Notes: generated by a model not told the origin, from the sequence alone. DNA of 64,000 nucleotides from Sphingobium sp. Leaf26 (GCF_001421665.1 NZ_LMKV01000012.1:144185-208184), one strand, 5' to 3'; positions 18,049-27,384 are shown, counted from the first letter of the stretch. A program made the numbers and translations.

Positions 18049-18774
18049 TCAGGACCAGTCGCGCGTCAATGCCTCCGCCGTGGCGTCCATCAGGCGCGGT
18101 TCACCACTGCCGGTCAGTGCATAGGACATGTCGCCGCGCCGCCAATAGGCGACCGATTCCGCGCCTTCCTGCACCGCGTCGGGCCGTTCGGGCGCACGGC
18201 TGCGATCGCGCAGGGCGAAGAGCGAGAAATTCTGGCCGCCCTCCGTCTTCACCGCCACCACCAGCGCCGGGCCGCGCTCGGTGGGGAAGAGCTGGACGTC
18301 GGTGACGCGCCAGTCGTCGGGCAGATGCGGCATGGCGATGCGGGTGTTGGACGCGATTTCGCGGGCGTCATATCTGGGCGTTTCCACCTGTGACACCATG
18401 GCTGCGCGCATCATCGCGATGCGATGCGAATTGACCGCATAGTCGACATAGTCAGGCGGGCCAGAGGGAGGCAGGAAGGCCAGGGCCAGACCGGCTGCTG
18501 CCGCAAGCGGAGCAAGCAATGGCAGGGCACGGCGCCAGCGTGGCCGGACAGGCGCGGCGTGCAACCGGGCGGCTGCGTCGGCCATGGCCGGTGGTACCGC
18601 GTCGGAGCGTGGCGTCATCAGCCGCAGAGCGCTGCGGGTCGACAGGTCGGCCATGACCTGCGCCGCCTGATCGGGGTGGCGGGACAGATGTGTCTCCACC
18701 ACGAAGCGGCGGGACAGGTCCAACTGGTCATCGACATAGGCGTCTATTTCCAGCGCGTTCACATCATTGGTCAT
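18049..18774 (-). CDS. anti-sigma factor
   Basis: A 241-residue membrane protein. The N-terminal 70 residues match an anti-sigma zinc-less ZAS-like domain (IDAYVDDQLDLSRRFVVETHL), one transmembrane helix lies at about 83-102 (LPLLAPLAAAAGLALAFLPP), and the rest is periplasmic. It overlaps the 3' end of the ECF sigma gene by 11 nt, the usual arrangement. The periplasmic domain should read an envelope or redox signal, but carries no recognisable sensor motif. Confidence 0.88.
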   Translation of the reverse strand: MTNDVNALEIDAYVDDQLDLSRRFVVETHLSRHPDQAAQVMADLSTRSALRLMTPRSDAVPPAMADAAARLHAAPVRPRWRRALPLLAPLAAAAGLALAFLPPSGPPDYVDYAVNSHRIAMMRAAMVSQVETPRYDAREIASNTRIAMPHLPDDWRVTDVQLFPTERGPALVVAVKTEGGQNFSLFALRDRSRAPERPDAVQEGAESVAYWRRGDMSYALTGSGEPRLMDATAEALTRDWS

Positions 18775-19285
18775 CCTGTCCTCCCACCAGCCGCAGGTGC
18801 GGATGGCCTTTTTCTGTGTTTCCGTCCCGGAGCGCCGCCCTCGCCCGCGACAGGCGTGACATGACCGTGCCGATCGGGATGCCCAATATGTCGGCCGCCT
18901 GCTGATAGCCCAGCCCTTCGATCGCGGTCAGGTGCAACACCGCGCGCTGGGCGTCGGGCAGGGTGGCGAAACCGTGCGCAATCTCCGCCAGCCGCATATG
19001 GTCTTCCTGCTGCGGATCGACGCTGGATAGCAGTGTTTCGGCGAACCGGTCGTTCCGGCGCGTTTCGGCAGCCTGGCGCCGCTTGCCGGATACGAAGACA
19101 TTATGGACGATCCCCAGCAGCCAGCGCGTGCGGCTGCGGTCGGGCTGATAGGTCGCCTTGCGCTCGATCGCGCGCAGCAGCGCATCCTGAACCACATCGT
19201 CGGCATCGACATCGTCACGGGCGAGCGCGCGCGCATAGCGGCGCATCGCCAGCAGGTCCGCCTCCATGTCGTGCACGTCGTCCAT
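18764..19285 (-). CDS. ECF-type RNA polymerase sigma factor
   Basis: A 173-residue sigma-70-family factor with only regions 2 and 4. Region 2 includes ADDVVQDALLRAI and RTRWLLGIVHNVFVSGKRR; region 4 has the helix-turn-helix YQQAADILGIPIGTVMSRL followed by SRARAAL. It is translated ahead of, and overlapping with, the anti-sigma gene. The two form a regulatory pair; its target promoters were not identified. The downstream direction of transcription runs away from the glycosyltransferase gene, which starts upstream on the same strand and ends 7 nt before the sigma start. Confidence 0.93.
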   Translation of the reverse strand: MDDVHDMEADLLAMRRYARALARDDVDADDVVQDALLRAIERKATYQPDRSRTRWLLGIVHNVFVSGKRRQAAETRRNDRFAETLLSSVDPQQEDHMRLAEIAHGFATLPDAQRAVLHLTAIEGLGYQQAADILGIPIGTVMSRLSRARAALRDGNTEKGHPHLRLVGGQDDQ

Positions 19286-19292
19286 AGCTGGC

Positions 19293-20558
19293 TTATCCGG
19301 TTCCGGCGCGCGCCGGGCAAGCGGCGGTCATAGGCGCCTGCCGATCGATCGGGGCAGGAGTGCCGAGCAGCCCGGCATAGGCGCGCACGACCGATTGCAA
19401 CACGTCGTCCCAGCGATGACGGCTGGCCGCGACGGCGGCTGCCTGACGCATGGCGGCGAAGCGGGCTGGCGTACGGATCAGCATCGACGCGGCATTGGCG
19501 TAGGCACCCGCGTCAGTTGGTGGCAGCAGCAACCCGGTGCGGCCGGCGTCGATCAGGCTGGCGGCGCTGGGCACGTCGGCCGACAGGACGGCCAGGCCGG
19601 ATGCCATCGCCTCCAGATTGACGTTGCCGAAGGCTTCGGTGACGCTGGGGTTGATGAGAAGGTCTGCGCTCGCCACCGCGCGGCCAAGGTCGGTACCGCT
19701 CAGATGACCCATGAAGTTGGCGTTGGGCAGGCGCTGCGCCAGCCAGGACCGGGCGGGGCCTTCGCCCACGATCAGCGGGCGGACTTGATGTCCGCGCGCC
19801 CTTATGGCGGCGATGACGTCGGCAAAGATGCCCAGTCCTTTTTCAAGGACCAGTCGTCCAAAGAACAGCGGCACCACCTCCCGATCCTCATGGCCGAGCG
19901 CGGAGCGGAGGGCTGGGTCGCGCAGCGTCGGGGCGAACTGGGTGGGGTCGATGCCCCGGCCCCAGACAGCCACTTTCGCTTCACCATGGCGCGCAGCCAT
20001 CTCGTCCCGGATCGGTAGAGTTGGCGCCAAGATGCAGTCGGCATCGCCATAAAAGCGATCGAGATAGCGCTCCATCGGTCCACGCAGGAAGCCGAGGCGA
20101 TAATAATCGAGATAGGTTTCAAAGCGCGTATGGAGGCTGGCGACGACGGGGATGCCGCGCGCCTGCGCATGTTTTTGCGCCTGACGGCCGAGCAGGTCGG
20201 GGGCGGAGAGATGAACGATGTCGGGCGCGAAAGCATCGAGATCGCGGCGTACCCCGTGCGTCAGGCCGATGGCGAGACGATATTCGGGGCGACCGGGCAG
20301 GCTGAGCGAGGGTACCGAACAGACGTCGCCGACCGACGCGAAGGCGGGCTGCGGCGCGGTGGGCGAGTAGATGCGGACCTGTGCGCCGATTCGATGCAGC
20401 AAATAGGCGACGAGGCGATTGAGCGCGCGGTTGGCACCGTCGCGGACGCAGTCATAATTGCCGGAAAAAAGGGCGATGCGAATCGGGCTGACGCGGGCTG
20501 CGGCCGGGCGGATTGGGACGACCCGCGAGGAGATAGGGGCAGGCAAGAGGGTGTTCAT
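19293..20558 (-). CDS. glycosyltransferase family 4
   Basis: A 421-residue GT-B fold enzyme. The N-terminal domain has the acceptor-side ALFSGNYDCVRDGANRALN and the conserved HTRFETYLDYYRLGF; the C-terminal GT4 domain shows FGRLVLEKGLGIF, VGEGPARSWL, and the donor-binding NPSVTEAFGNVNLEAMASG with its EX7E-type glutamates. The layout resembles bacterial mannosyltransferases such as MgtA/PimB-like enzymes that act on membrane lipids. The gene lies 7 nt upstream of the ECF sigma gene on the same strand, so the two may be co-transcribed. The sugar and acceptor cannot be read. Confidence 0.9.
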   Translation of the reverse strand: MNTLLPAPISSRVVPIRPAAARVSPIRIALFSGNYDCVRDGANRALNRLVAYLLHRIGAQVRIYSPTAPQPAFASVGDVCSVPSLSLPGRPEYRLAIGLTHGVRRDLDAFAPDIVHLSAPDLLGRQAQKHAQARGIPVVASLHTRFETYLDYYRLGFLRGPMERYLDRFYGDADCILAPTLPIRDEMAARHGEAKVAVWGRGIDPTQFAPTLRDPALRSALGHEDREVVPLFFGRLVLEKGLGIFADVIAAIRARGHQVRPLIVGEGPARSWLAQRLPNANFMGHLSGTDLGRAVASADLLINPSVTEAFGNVNLEAMASGLAVLSADVPSAASLIDAGRTGLLLPPTDAGAYANAASMLIRTPARFAAMRQAAAVAASRHRWDDVLQSVVRAYAGLLGTPAPIDRQAPMTAACPARAGTG

Positions 20559-20593
20559 GTCCGGTATACGCCTGCCGGACGAGGCTTATTCCA

Positions 20594-21024
20594 TCAGACG
20601 CCGCTGGCTTCGTCCTGGGCGGAGGTGACGGGCGTGGCTGGCCGGCGAATGCCGAAAGCATGGCCGATCAACAGCACCGGCAGCAGCATGGCGATGCCGA
20701 TGAAGATCGCAGTCAGCCGCTCCAGCGCGGGCAGGCGTTCGGCCGCGTCATAACGATCAGGTGCCAGCGTCACCAGCACCGCGAGGGTGAATTGCGTGCC
20801 GATATAGCGATGGGCAGGATCGCGCCTTGTGCCAGCACGCCGCGCATCGGCGTTTCGGCGGCATGGCCGCGCATGACCATATAGCCGGCAAAGGCCGCCC
20901 AGGAGATGTGGGTCGGGCCGAGCAGATGGGCGATCAGGATCGCCAGCAGGACCGACGCAACGCATTCGCCTTCGTCGATGGTGGGCGCGGTGATCGGCTT
21001 CGACAGAGATCGGCCCCAAGCCAT
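20594..21024 (-). pseudogene. FUSC-type inner-membrane protein, frameshifted and internally deleted
   Basis: Two pieces of one FUSC/fusaric-acid-resistance-like membrane protein lie in different frames. The first piece, from an ATG at 21024, reads ITAPTIDEGECVASVLLAIL and WAAFAGYMVMRGHAAETPM; it breaks near 20805. The second piece continues in the other frame with RYIGTQFTLAVLVTLAPD and ALERLTAIFIGIAMLLPVLL. The whole is about 140 codons, against more than 300 in intact relatives, so the middle has been lost as well as the frame. The remnant lies between a glycosyltransferase and a divergent outer-membrane gene. The family match is by resemblance of the membrane segments. Confidence 0.65.
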
Positions 21025-21131
21025 GGCCGGTTCGTGCCGCAGAGGCGCCTTTGGCCAGATTGCGTGCAGTAAGTCGATTATTTCCGGTCTGTTTCCTGCT
21101 AAGCGGTTTGATAACAAGAGGGGGAATAAGG

Positions 21132-21932
21132 GTGAAGCGGATTTGCATGATACTGGTCGCGCTGATGCCCGCGATGGCACTGGCACAGGAAGATAGACCA
21201 CGCGATCTATGTGCAGATCGGCCGGGGCTGGGGACGCCGGCCTGTACGGTCGACAAGGGACATGTCGTGGTGGAACTGGGGCTGGGCGACTGGACACGGG
21301 AACAGGACCAGGCAAGCCGGACCGACATGATCCAGGCCGGCGACATGCTGGTGCGGCTGGGTCTGGCCGACCATCTGGAGGCGCAAGTCGGCTGGACCGC
21401 CTATGGGCATGTGCGCATGCGCGATCGGGTGAGCGGGACTGTCGAGAAGGATAGCGGGGTCGGCGATGTGCGGGTGGCGTTGCGACGCAACCTCGGCAAT
21501 CCTGACGGGTCCGGCTTTTCGGTGGCGCTGATGCCCTATGCCTCTGTGCCGACCGGCGGATCGGCCATTGGGGATGGTGACTGGGGTGCCGGGCTATTGC
21601 TGCCGGTCAGCTTCGACATTGGCCACGGCCTGTCGCTTGAATGGGTGCCGGAGATCGACGCGGCGGTCGATGAGGATCGGTCCGGGCGCCATGTCGCCTA
21701 TGGCAGTGTGGCCGGACTGGGCTTTGATCTGAGCGATAGCCTGTCCGGCACGATCGAGGCGTCGCTGATGCGGGACGATGATCCGGCCGGTCACGTCACC
21801 GAAGCGCTGGCCGGCCTGTCCTTTGGCTGGCAGCCGAGTGACGACATGCAGTTCGACATCGGCGTCAATGCCGGGCTGAATGCGGACAGCCCGGACGAGG
21901 AAGTCTATTTCGGCCTCGTCAGGCGATTCTGA
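21132..21932 (+). CDS. exported beta-barrel-like protein (MetA-pathway/transporter family)
   Basis: A 266-residue outer-membrane-type protein. The GTG start at 21132 (after an AGAGGGGGAATAAGG ribosome-binding region) gives signal peptide KRICMILVALMPAMALA; an ATG at 21147 is an alternative. The mature part is alternating-hydrophobicity beta strand (VVVELGLGDWTRE, LEAQVGWTAYGHVRM, FSVALMPYASVPTGG) ending in FGLVRRF with the terminal Phe of outer-membrane barrels. Relatives are annotated as MetA-pathway-of-phenol-degradation or putative transporters; function is unknown. It is divergent from the FUSC remnant. Confidence 0.8.
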   Translation: MKRICMILVALMPAMALAQEDRPRDLCADRPGLGTPACTVDKGHVVVELGLGDWTREQDQASRTDMIQAGDMLVRLGLADHLEAQVGWTAYGHVRMRDRVSGTVEKDSGVGDVRVALRRNLGNPDGSGFSVALMPYASVPTGGSAIGDGDWGAGLLLPVSFDIGHGLSLEWVPEIDAAVDEDRSGRHVAYGSVAGLGFDLSDSLSGTIEASLMRDDDPAGHVTEALAGLSFGWQPSDDMQFDIGVNAGLNADSPDEEVYFGLVRRF

Positions 21933-21933
21933 C

Positions 21934-23085
21934 TCAACGCGGTTCGTGGTTGGCGACGACGGCCTTGGCCACTGCCTGCATCAGCGCCCACCGTTCGGGG
22001 ATGGCGACGGTGGTCGATCCGATCATCACCGCAACGGCATAGCTGGTGCCATCCGGTGCTGTCATGATGCCGATATCGTTGAAGCCGGTGGAGCGGGGCG
22101 GCAAATCCTGACCGGTCCCGGTCTTGTGTAGATAGGACCAACCGTGCGGTACGCCGCCCTTGATCCGTTGCGGCCCGGTCTTGGCTTCCGACATGATCGA
22201 GAGCAGCAGGCGCGAGGAGGCCGGGGAAAGCATGTCGTTCTGCTTCAGCTTCGCCAGTGCCTGAACGATCGAGGAGGGCGCTGCGCCGTCGGGCGGGCTA
22301 GCCAGATAATTGTCGAGCGCCTTTTGCCGCACGGACATGGGCAGTTTCGATCGTGCGGTGTAGAAGTTGCGGCCGATCGCATAATCCTGTCGCCAGTCGA
22401 GACCGGCCGTGGTCGATTGCAGCAGCCGTTCGCCGGGGCCGAAGCGGATATCCTTGATCATCCGTCGCGCCAGGAAGCTGCGCACCGCTTCCGGCCCGCC
22501 GACGGCGCGCAGCAGCGTGTCGTTGGCGGTATTGTCGCTCTGCGTCATCGCGCGGCGCATCAGGTCGGAATAGCTGGTCGTCCAGCCGCCATTCTGCGCG
22601 ACCAATGCGGCGGACGGCTGGTGGAACAGGGTCAGGTCGTTGCGGGTGATGGTGGTCGTGTCGGTGATGCGCAGCTTGCCGCGATCCACCGCGTCGAGGA
22701 AGGTCATCGACACCCAGAGTTTCGACACGCTCTGCTGCGGGAAGAGCGAGGTGCCGTTCCAGGCTACGGTCCAGTCCGCGCCGACTCGGCGGACGGCGAT
22801 GCCGACCTTGCCCCTGAAGCTTTGGCCAAGGTTGCGCACGACGCTGACCAGCGCGGGGGGAGGCATCTCATTCTGGTCGATGTCGCGATAGGGCAGTGGC
22901 GGGTTGGCGACTGGGCGGATCGGCCAGGTGTTCGTGGTCGGCTGCGGCCGGCCGGGGATCGGCTTTTGCGGTATGGCGGAGGCCGCCTGCGCGCGGGGCG
23001 GCTCGGGTGCGCTTACACAGGCGGACAATGCCGCAACCAACAGGACCAGGCGCGCCGAAGCCGCCCGGTTTTCATTCGATCTCAT
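21934..23085 (-). CDS. serine hydrolase lipoprotein with beta-lactamase fold
   Basis: A 383-residue protein with lipobox LSAC at about 20-23, followed by a Pro-rich linker and a class A beta-lactamase-like domain. The three active-site motifs are present: S119-V-S-K122, S183-D184-N185 and K321-T-G. The omega-loop Glu that deacylates penicillin in true class A enzymes is not obvious (DWRQDYAIG occupies that part), so hydrolysis of beta-lactams may be slow; a D,D-peptidase-like or peptidoglycan role is possible. The gene converges with the barrel gene at 21932 with one base between them. Membrane-anchored by lipid. Confidence 0.85.
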   Translation of the reverse strand: MRSNENRAASARLVLLVAALSACVSAPEPPRAQAASAIPQKPIPGRPQPTTNTWPIRPVANPPLPYRDIDQNEMPPPALVSVVRNLGQSFRGKVGIAVRRVGADWTVAWNGTSLFPQQSVSKLWVSMTFLDAVDRGKLRITDTTTITRNDLTLFHQPSAALVAQNGGWTTSYSDLMRRAMTQSDNTANDTLLRAVGGPEAVRSFLARRMIKDIRFGPGERLLQSTTAGLDWRQDYAIGRNFYTARSKLPMSVRQKALDNYLASPPDGAAPSSIVQALAKLKQNDMLSPASSRLLLSIMSEAKTGPQRIKGGVPHGWSYLHKTGTGQDLPPRSTGFNDIGIMTAPDGTSYAVAVMIGSTTVAIPERWALMQAVAKAVVANHEPR

Positions 23086-23247
23086 TAGCGTCCCCGCACT
23101 CTTTCAAGGTACAATAGGGGCGGTCCGCCGATCGTCCGGCAAGACCCATGCGACGAATGATTCCACAAATGCGATGTAAGGAGGCTGAACGATGCAACCG
23201 CCTGACGTCCCGTTGCGGTTCAGGGGCAGAGGGTCAATAGCGGGCGC

Positions 23248-24090
23248 ATGACGATGAACGGACTGGACAGGCGGACGCTGTTGTTGGGCGCCATGGCGAC
23301 GGGCCTGATGACGCAGGGTGGGGCGGCATGGGGTGCGCCCTTTGTTTCGCGGCGCATCGCCATGAATGTGCGTGGCGCAGGCCGAGACGTGATCCTTATT
23401 CCCGGCCTTGCCAGTGGGCCGGGAATCTGGAACGGCGTGCTGGGCGGGGTGCCGGGCCATCGCTATCATCTGGTGCATGTGCGCGGCTTTGCGGGGCTGA
23501 CGCCGGAGGGCAATGCCAGCGGTACGCTGCTTCAACCGATCGCGGACGAGATCGCCCGCTATGTCGCCGCCGCCGGCCTGAAGCGCCCGGCGATCGTCGG
23601 GCACAGCATGGGGGGCACGCTGGCGATGCTGCTGGGCCTGAAAGGGCTGGCGAGCCGGGTGATGGTGGTCGACATGCTGCCGGCCGGCGCGGCGATGGTG
23701 GGCGGGACGGCCAGCGGCATGGGCTATCTGGCCGACCAGTTGAGCGGCTATTTCACCGGAACGCAGGCGGGCCGCCGTTATCTGGCGCAGATCGTCGCGC
23801 AGGCGCCGGGGGCGAAGGGCAGCGACCCCGATGTCATCGCCAACGCGCTGCGCGATCTGGCCAATACCGATCTTGGCCCGCAATTGCCGCGACTGACCAT
23901 GCCGCTGGAGGTGGTCTATGCAGTCGGTAGCGATGCGCAGCAGGCGGCGTCGATTACCCGCAGTTTCCAGAGTGGGTACGCAGGCAAGAAGGGGGCGGTG
24001 CTGAAACCGCTGGGGCCGAGTGGCCATATGGTGATGGCCGATCAGCCTGTCCGCTTCAACGCGCTGCTCAAGGATTTTCTGGCCGTTTGA
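23248..24090 (+). CDS. alpha/beta hydrolase, exported
   Basis: A 280-residue alpha/beta-fold hydrolase. The N-terminus has a twin-arginine-like start (LDRRTLLLGAMATGL) and a hydrophobic stretch, so export is likely. The nucleophile elbow is GHSMGG (S120), the oxyanion region IPGLASGPGIWNGV, and the catalytic His is in SGHMVMAD near 257. The short interval before it, 23086-23247, holds no gene. Substrate not identifiable; relatives include ester and lipid hydrolases. Confidence 0.87.
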   Translation: MTMNGLDRRTLLLGAMATGLMTQGGAAWGAPFVSRRIAMNVRGAGRDVILIPGLASGPGIWNGVLGGVPGHRYHLVHVRGFAGLTPEGNASGTLLQPIADEIARYVAAAGLKRPAIVGHSMGGTLAMLLGLKGLASRVMVVDMLPAGAAMVGGTASGMGYLADQLSGYFTGTQAGRRYLAQIVAQAPGAKGSDPDVIANALRDLANTDLGPQLPRLTMPLEVVYAVGSDAQQAASITRSFQSGYAGKKGAVLKPLGPSGHMVMADQPVRFNALLKDFLAV

Positions 24091-24207
24091 CACGGCCCAA
24101 ACCATGACGGGGAAAGCGGGAGCAGGAAAGCATAACCGGATGCGGTTGCAGCGCGTCCATCCCCATGCCTCATGGCGCGGCGTCTCCCCGGACGACTGCG
24201 CCATTTT

Positions 24208-25812
24208 TTATGGAGCGAGAACCGTATCCACCGCGTCCGCCAGCGTATCCGGATAGTCGAGCGTGTAGTGGAGACCCCGGCTTTCCTTGCGGTGGAGGGC
24301 GGAGCGGACGACGAGACGCGCCACTTCCAGCAGGTTGCGCAGTTCGATGAGGTCGGGCGTGACGCGGAAATTACCGTAATATTCATCGACTTCCTTCGAG
24401 AGGAGGTCGATGCGGTGCTGGGCGCGCTCCAGCCGCTTGGTGGTGCGGACAATGCCGACATAGTCCCACATGAAGCGGCGGATTTCCTTCCAGTTATGCT
24501 GGACGATGACTTCCTCGTCGCCGTTGGTGACACGGCTGTCGTCCCATGGCCGGATCGCCGGCGGGGCGGGAAGGTCGTTCCAGTTGGCGCGGATATGCTC
24601 GGCCGCCGCCTCGCCGAAGACGAAACATTCGAGCAGCGAGTTGGAGGCGAGGCGGTTCGCGCCGTGCAGGCCGCTTTCGCTCACTTCACCGGCGGCATAG
24701 AGGCCGGGCAGGTCGGTGCGGCCGTCCAGGTCGATCACCACGCCGCCGCAGGTATAATGTTGCGCCGGGACGACCGGGATCGGCTCCTTCGTGATGTCGA
24801 TGTCGAGGTCGAGCAGCCGGGCGTAGATGGTCGGGAAATGGTGCTTCACGAACTCCGGCGGCTTGTGACTGATGTCGAGATGCACATAGTCGAGGCCGAG
24901 CCGCTTGATTTCATGGTCGATGGCGCGGGCTACGATGTCGCGGGGTGCCAGTTCCTCACGCGGGTCGAAGCGGGGCATGAACCGCTCGCCGCCGCCGGGA
25001 ACGCCGGGGGGGAGCTTGAGATGGCCGCCTTCGCCGCGCACGGCTTCTGTGATCAGGAAATTCTTGACCTCCAGATTGTAGAGGCAGGTCGGATGAAACT
25101 GGTTCATTTCCATGTTCGACACGCGGCAGCCCGCACGCCAGGCCATGGCGATGCCATCGCCGGTCGCGCCGCGCGGGGCGGTCGAGAAGAGGTAGGTGCG
25201 ACCCGCACCGCCGGTGCACAGGATCGTCGCCCGGCCGAGCAGCGCATCGACCCGCTGGGTCTGGCGGTTGAAGGCATAGACGCCCCAGACATGGCCGTCG
25301 CCCGAATAGCGTTCCCCATGGCGGGAGGTGATGAGGTCGATCGCGACCATATCCTCCATCAGGGTGATGTTCGGGTTGGCGCGGGCGGCCTTGAGCAGCG
25401 CGACCTGAACGGCATGGCCGGTGGCATCATCGACATGGACGATGCGGCGATGGCTGTGGCCACCCTCCCGCGTCAGATCCCAGCGCTTGCCGAACGCCTC
25501 GCCGCCGTTGAACGGGACGCCGAGATCGGCGAGCCGCTCGATCGCGGCGGGGGCTTCGGAGACGACGAACTGCACCGTCTCCAGATTGTTGAGTCCGGCG
25601 CCCGCGATCATCGTATCTTCGACATGCGCCTCGAAACTGTCACCCGCGTCGAGTACGGCAGCAATGCCGCCTTGCGCCCAGTTGGTGGAGCCACCATCGA
25701 GCGCGCCCTTGGCCAGCACAAGCACCTTGCGGTCCTGCGCCAGGTTGATGGCGGCCGTCAGCCCCGCCGCGCCGGAGCCGATGATGATGACGTCATGGGT
25801 GATGGTGGGCAT
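24208..25812 (-). CDS. nadB: L-aspartate oxidase
   Basis: A 534-residue FAD enzyme oxidising L-aspartate to iminoaspartate, the first step of de novo NAD synthesis. FAD-binding dinucleotide motif IIIGSGAAGLTAAINLA is at the N-terminus; family hallmarks follow: TNWAQGGIAAVLD, the His/Arg-containing SHRRIVHVDDATGHA and HYTCGGVVIDLDGRT, and RLASNSLLECFVFGEAA. Family length. nadA and nadC were not seen beside it. It is transcribed alone; about 85 nt separate it from the hypothetical gene upstream on the same strand. Confidence 0.95.
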   Translation of the reverse strand: MPTITHDVIIIGSGAAGLTAAINLAQDRKVLVLAKGALDGGSTNWAQGGIAAVLDAGDSFEAHVEDTMIAGAGLNNLETVQFVVSEAPAAIERLADLGVPFNGGEAFGKRWDLTREGGHSHRRIVHVDDATGHAVQVALLKAARANPNITLMEDMVAIDLITSRHGERYSGDGHVWGVYAFNRQTQRVDALLGRATILCTGGAGRTYLFSTAPRGATGDGIAMAWRAGCRVSNMEMNQFHPTCLYNLEVKNFLITEAVRGEGGHLKLPPGVPGGGERFMPRFDPREELAPRDIVARAIDHEIKRLGLDYVHLDISHKPPEFVKHHFPTIYARLLDLDIDITKEPIPVVPAQHYTCGGVVIDLDGRTDLPGLYAAGEVSESGLHGANRLASNSLLECFVFGEAAAEHIRANWNDLPAPPAIRPWDDSRVTNGDEEVIVQHNWKEIRRFMWDYVGIVRTTKRLERAQHRIDLLSKEVDEYYGNFRVTPDLIELRNLLEVARLVVRSALHRKESRGLHYTLDYPDTLADAVDTVLAP

Positions 25813-25899
25813 TATTTATTGCTGCTTCTTACTTACTCCCCTCCCGCAGGCGGGAGGAGACCATAAAATTACGGCGTTACCGCAGAAGGATCGGTAGGG

Positions 25900-26439
25900 T
25901 CAGACCGATTTTCTTTCAATGACTGTCCAGTCGGGGCGATAACCGTGTATCTCCCACAGATCATGTCGGAAGCCAGTGACGCTGGCTGCCAGTTCGATCG
26001 GAATGTCGAAAATAAAATCCACTTCCGCACTTCCGGCGTCCTCGTTCTTTTGTTCTAAAAACAGCTTGTCTTTGATCGACAGCAGTTCTGGAGGTGGATC
26101 ACCGGAAACGGAAAGGTCGTGCAGCGATTGCTGCGCGTCATGGGCCACGCTCCACAGCTCAATGCCATCTCCGGCACCGTGTGCGGCGCTGTACATCACG
26201 CCTTCATGTAACTGACAGCTAATGGCGCGTTTGGTCGGAAAGCGTAATTTGACCGGCTGGGTGGCGGCCCATTCAAAATCGTTGGACCAGATTACACTCC
26301 AGCCATTACGCAATTGAACGGCCGAAAATGGACTTTCATTCGCTTCGTCGGCTTCACCGGTATCCCGGAATTCCAAGGCATCTAGCATCGCTTCTTTTTC
26401 GATAGCCTCAAAAGCCAGCCATGAGATTTTAAAGCCCAC
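25900..26439 (-). CDS. conserved hypothetical protein
   Basis: A 179-residue protein not assigned to a family. The beginning (MGFKISWLAFEAIEKEAML) and the repeated short strands (GWSVIWSNDFEWA, FPTKRAISCQLHEGVMYSA) suggest a small alpha/beta fold. No signal peptide, membrane segment or metal motif is seen. Codon use is lower in GC than in the neighbours. It lies 18 nt downstream of the ABC ATPase on the same strand and could be read through from it. No function is proposed. Confidence 0.75.
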   Translation of the reverse strand: MGFKISWLAFEAIEKEAMLDALEFRDTGEADEANESPFSAVQLRNGWSVIWSNDFEWAATQPVKLRFPTKRAISCQLHEGVMYSAAHGAGDGIELWSVAHDAQQSLHDLSVSGDPPPELLSIKDKLFLEQKNEDAGSAEVDFIFDIPIELAASVTGFRHDLWEIHGYRPDWTVIERKSV

Positions 26440-26457
26440 GATCCCTCTCCTTCAAAA

Positions 26458-27384
26458 TCAAGCCGCCGCCGTCAGGTTGAGGAACACATCCTCCAGATCC
26501 GGGTCGCGCGTCACCACGTCCACGATGGCGAGGCCGCTCGCCTGGACGGCGCTCAGCACTTGGCCCGCATTGGCGCGGTCCTTCATATAGGTGATGGTCA
26601 GGGTGCGGTCGCCCGACAGGTCTATTTTCTCGAAACAGGGGGCGTCGGGGATCGCCGTCACGTCGCGATCCACCGTCACCTGCACCACCTTTTCCTGTGC
26701 CATGGCCAGCAATTCGCGGGTCGGCTTGTCGGTGATGACCTTGCCATGGTTGATGATGCCGATGCGGTCGCACAGTTCTTCGGCCTCCTCCAGATAATGG
26801 GTGGTGAGCACGATCGTCACGCCCAATGCGTTCAATTCGCGGACATAGGCCCAGAGTTGCTGGCGCAGTTGCACGTCGACGCCTGCGGTCGGTTCGTCCA
26901 GCACCAGGATGGGCGGCGAATGGACCATCGCCTTGGCCACCAACAGGCGGCGCTTCATGCCCCCGGAGAGCGTGCGGGCATAGGCATTGGCCTTGTCCTC
27001 CAGATGGACGGCGCGCAGCAATTCCATCGAGCGGCGGCGGTCCTTGGGTACGCCATAATAGCCGGCCTGATTTTCCAGTGTTTCGAACGGGGTGAAAAAG
27101 GGATCGAAGACGATTTCCTGCGGCACGATGCCGATGCTGTTCTTCGCATTGCGGGGTTGCGCGTCGATGTCGAAGCCCCAGATGCTGACGTCGCCGTCGG
27201 TCTTGTTCACCATGCCGGCCAGGATGTTGATCGTGGTCGACTTGCCCGCGCCATTGGGGCCGAGCAGGCCGTATATCTGACCGCGCGGGATAGACAGGTT
27301 GATCCCGTCGAGCGCGCGCTTGCCACCCTGATAGACTTTGGTGAGGTTGCGGATCTCGATTGCGGCTTGGGGGGTGTCGATCAT
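26458..27384 (-). CDS. ABC transporter ATP-binding protein (NatA/YadG type)
   Basis: A 308-residue ATPase. Walker A GPNGAGKST (about 41-49), signature LSGGMKRRLLVAKAMVHSP and Walker B ILVLDEPTAGVDV are followed by the switch His in LTTHYLEEAEEL. The C-terminal extension is typical of drug/Na+ exporters (YadG, NatA). No ABC-2 membrane partner lies next to it, so it must pair with a permease elsewhere. It reads away from the divergent CECGEAGCW protein. Confidence 0.92.
   Translation of the reverse strand: MIDTPQAAIEIRNLTKVYQGGKRALDGINLSIPRGQIYGLLGPNGAGKSTTINILAGMVNKTDGDVSIWGFDIDAQPRNAKNSIGIVPQEIVFDPFFTPFETLENQAGYYGVPKDRRRSMELLRAVHLEDKANAYARTLSGGMKRRLLVAKAMVHSPPILVLDEPTAGVDVQLRQQLWAYVRELNALGVTIVLTTHYLEEAEELCDRIGIINHGKVITDKPTRELLAMAQEKVVQVTVDRDVTAIPDAPCFEKIDLSGDRTLTITYMKDRANAGQVLSAVQASGLAIVDVVTRDPDLEDVFLNLTAAA

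Noticed and set aside
23104-24204. A minus-strand open frame over the alpha/beta hydrolase
   Set aside because: The plus-strand hydrolase has a clear GHSMGG motif; the antisense frame has none.
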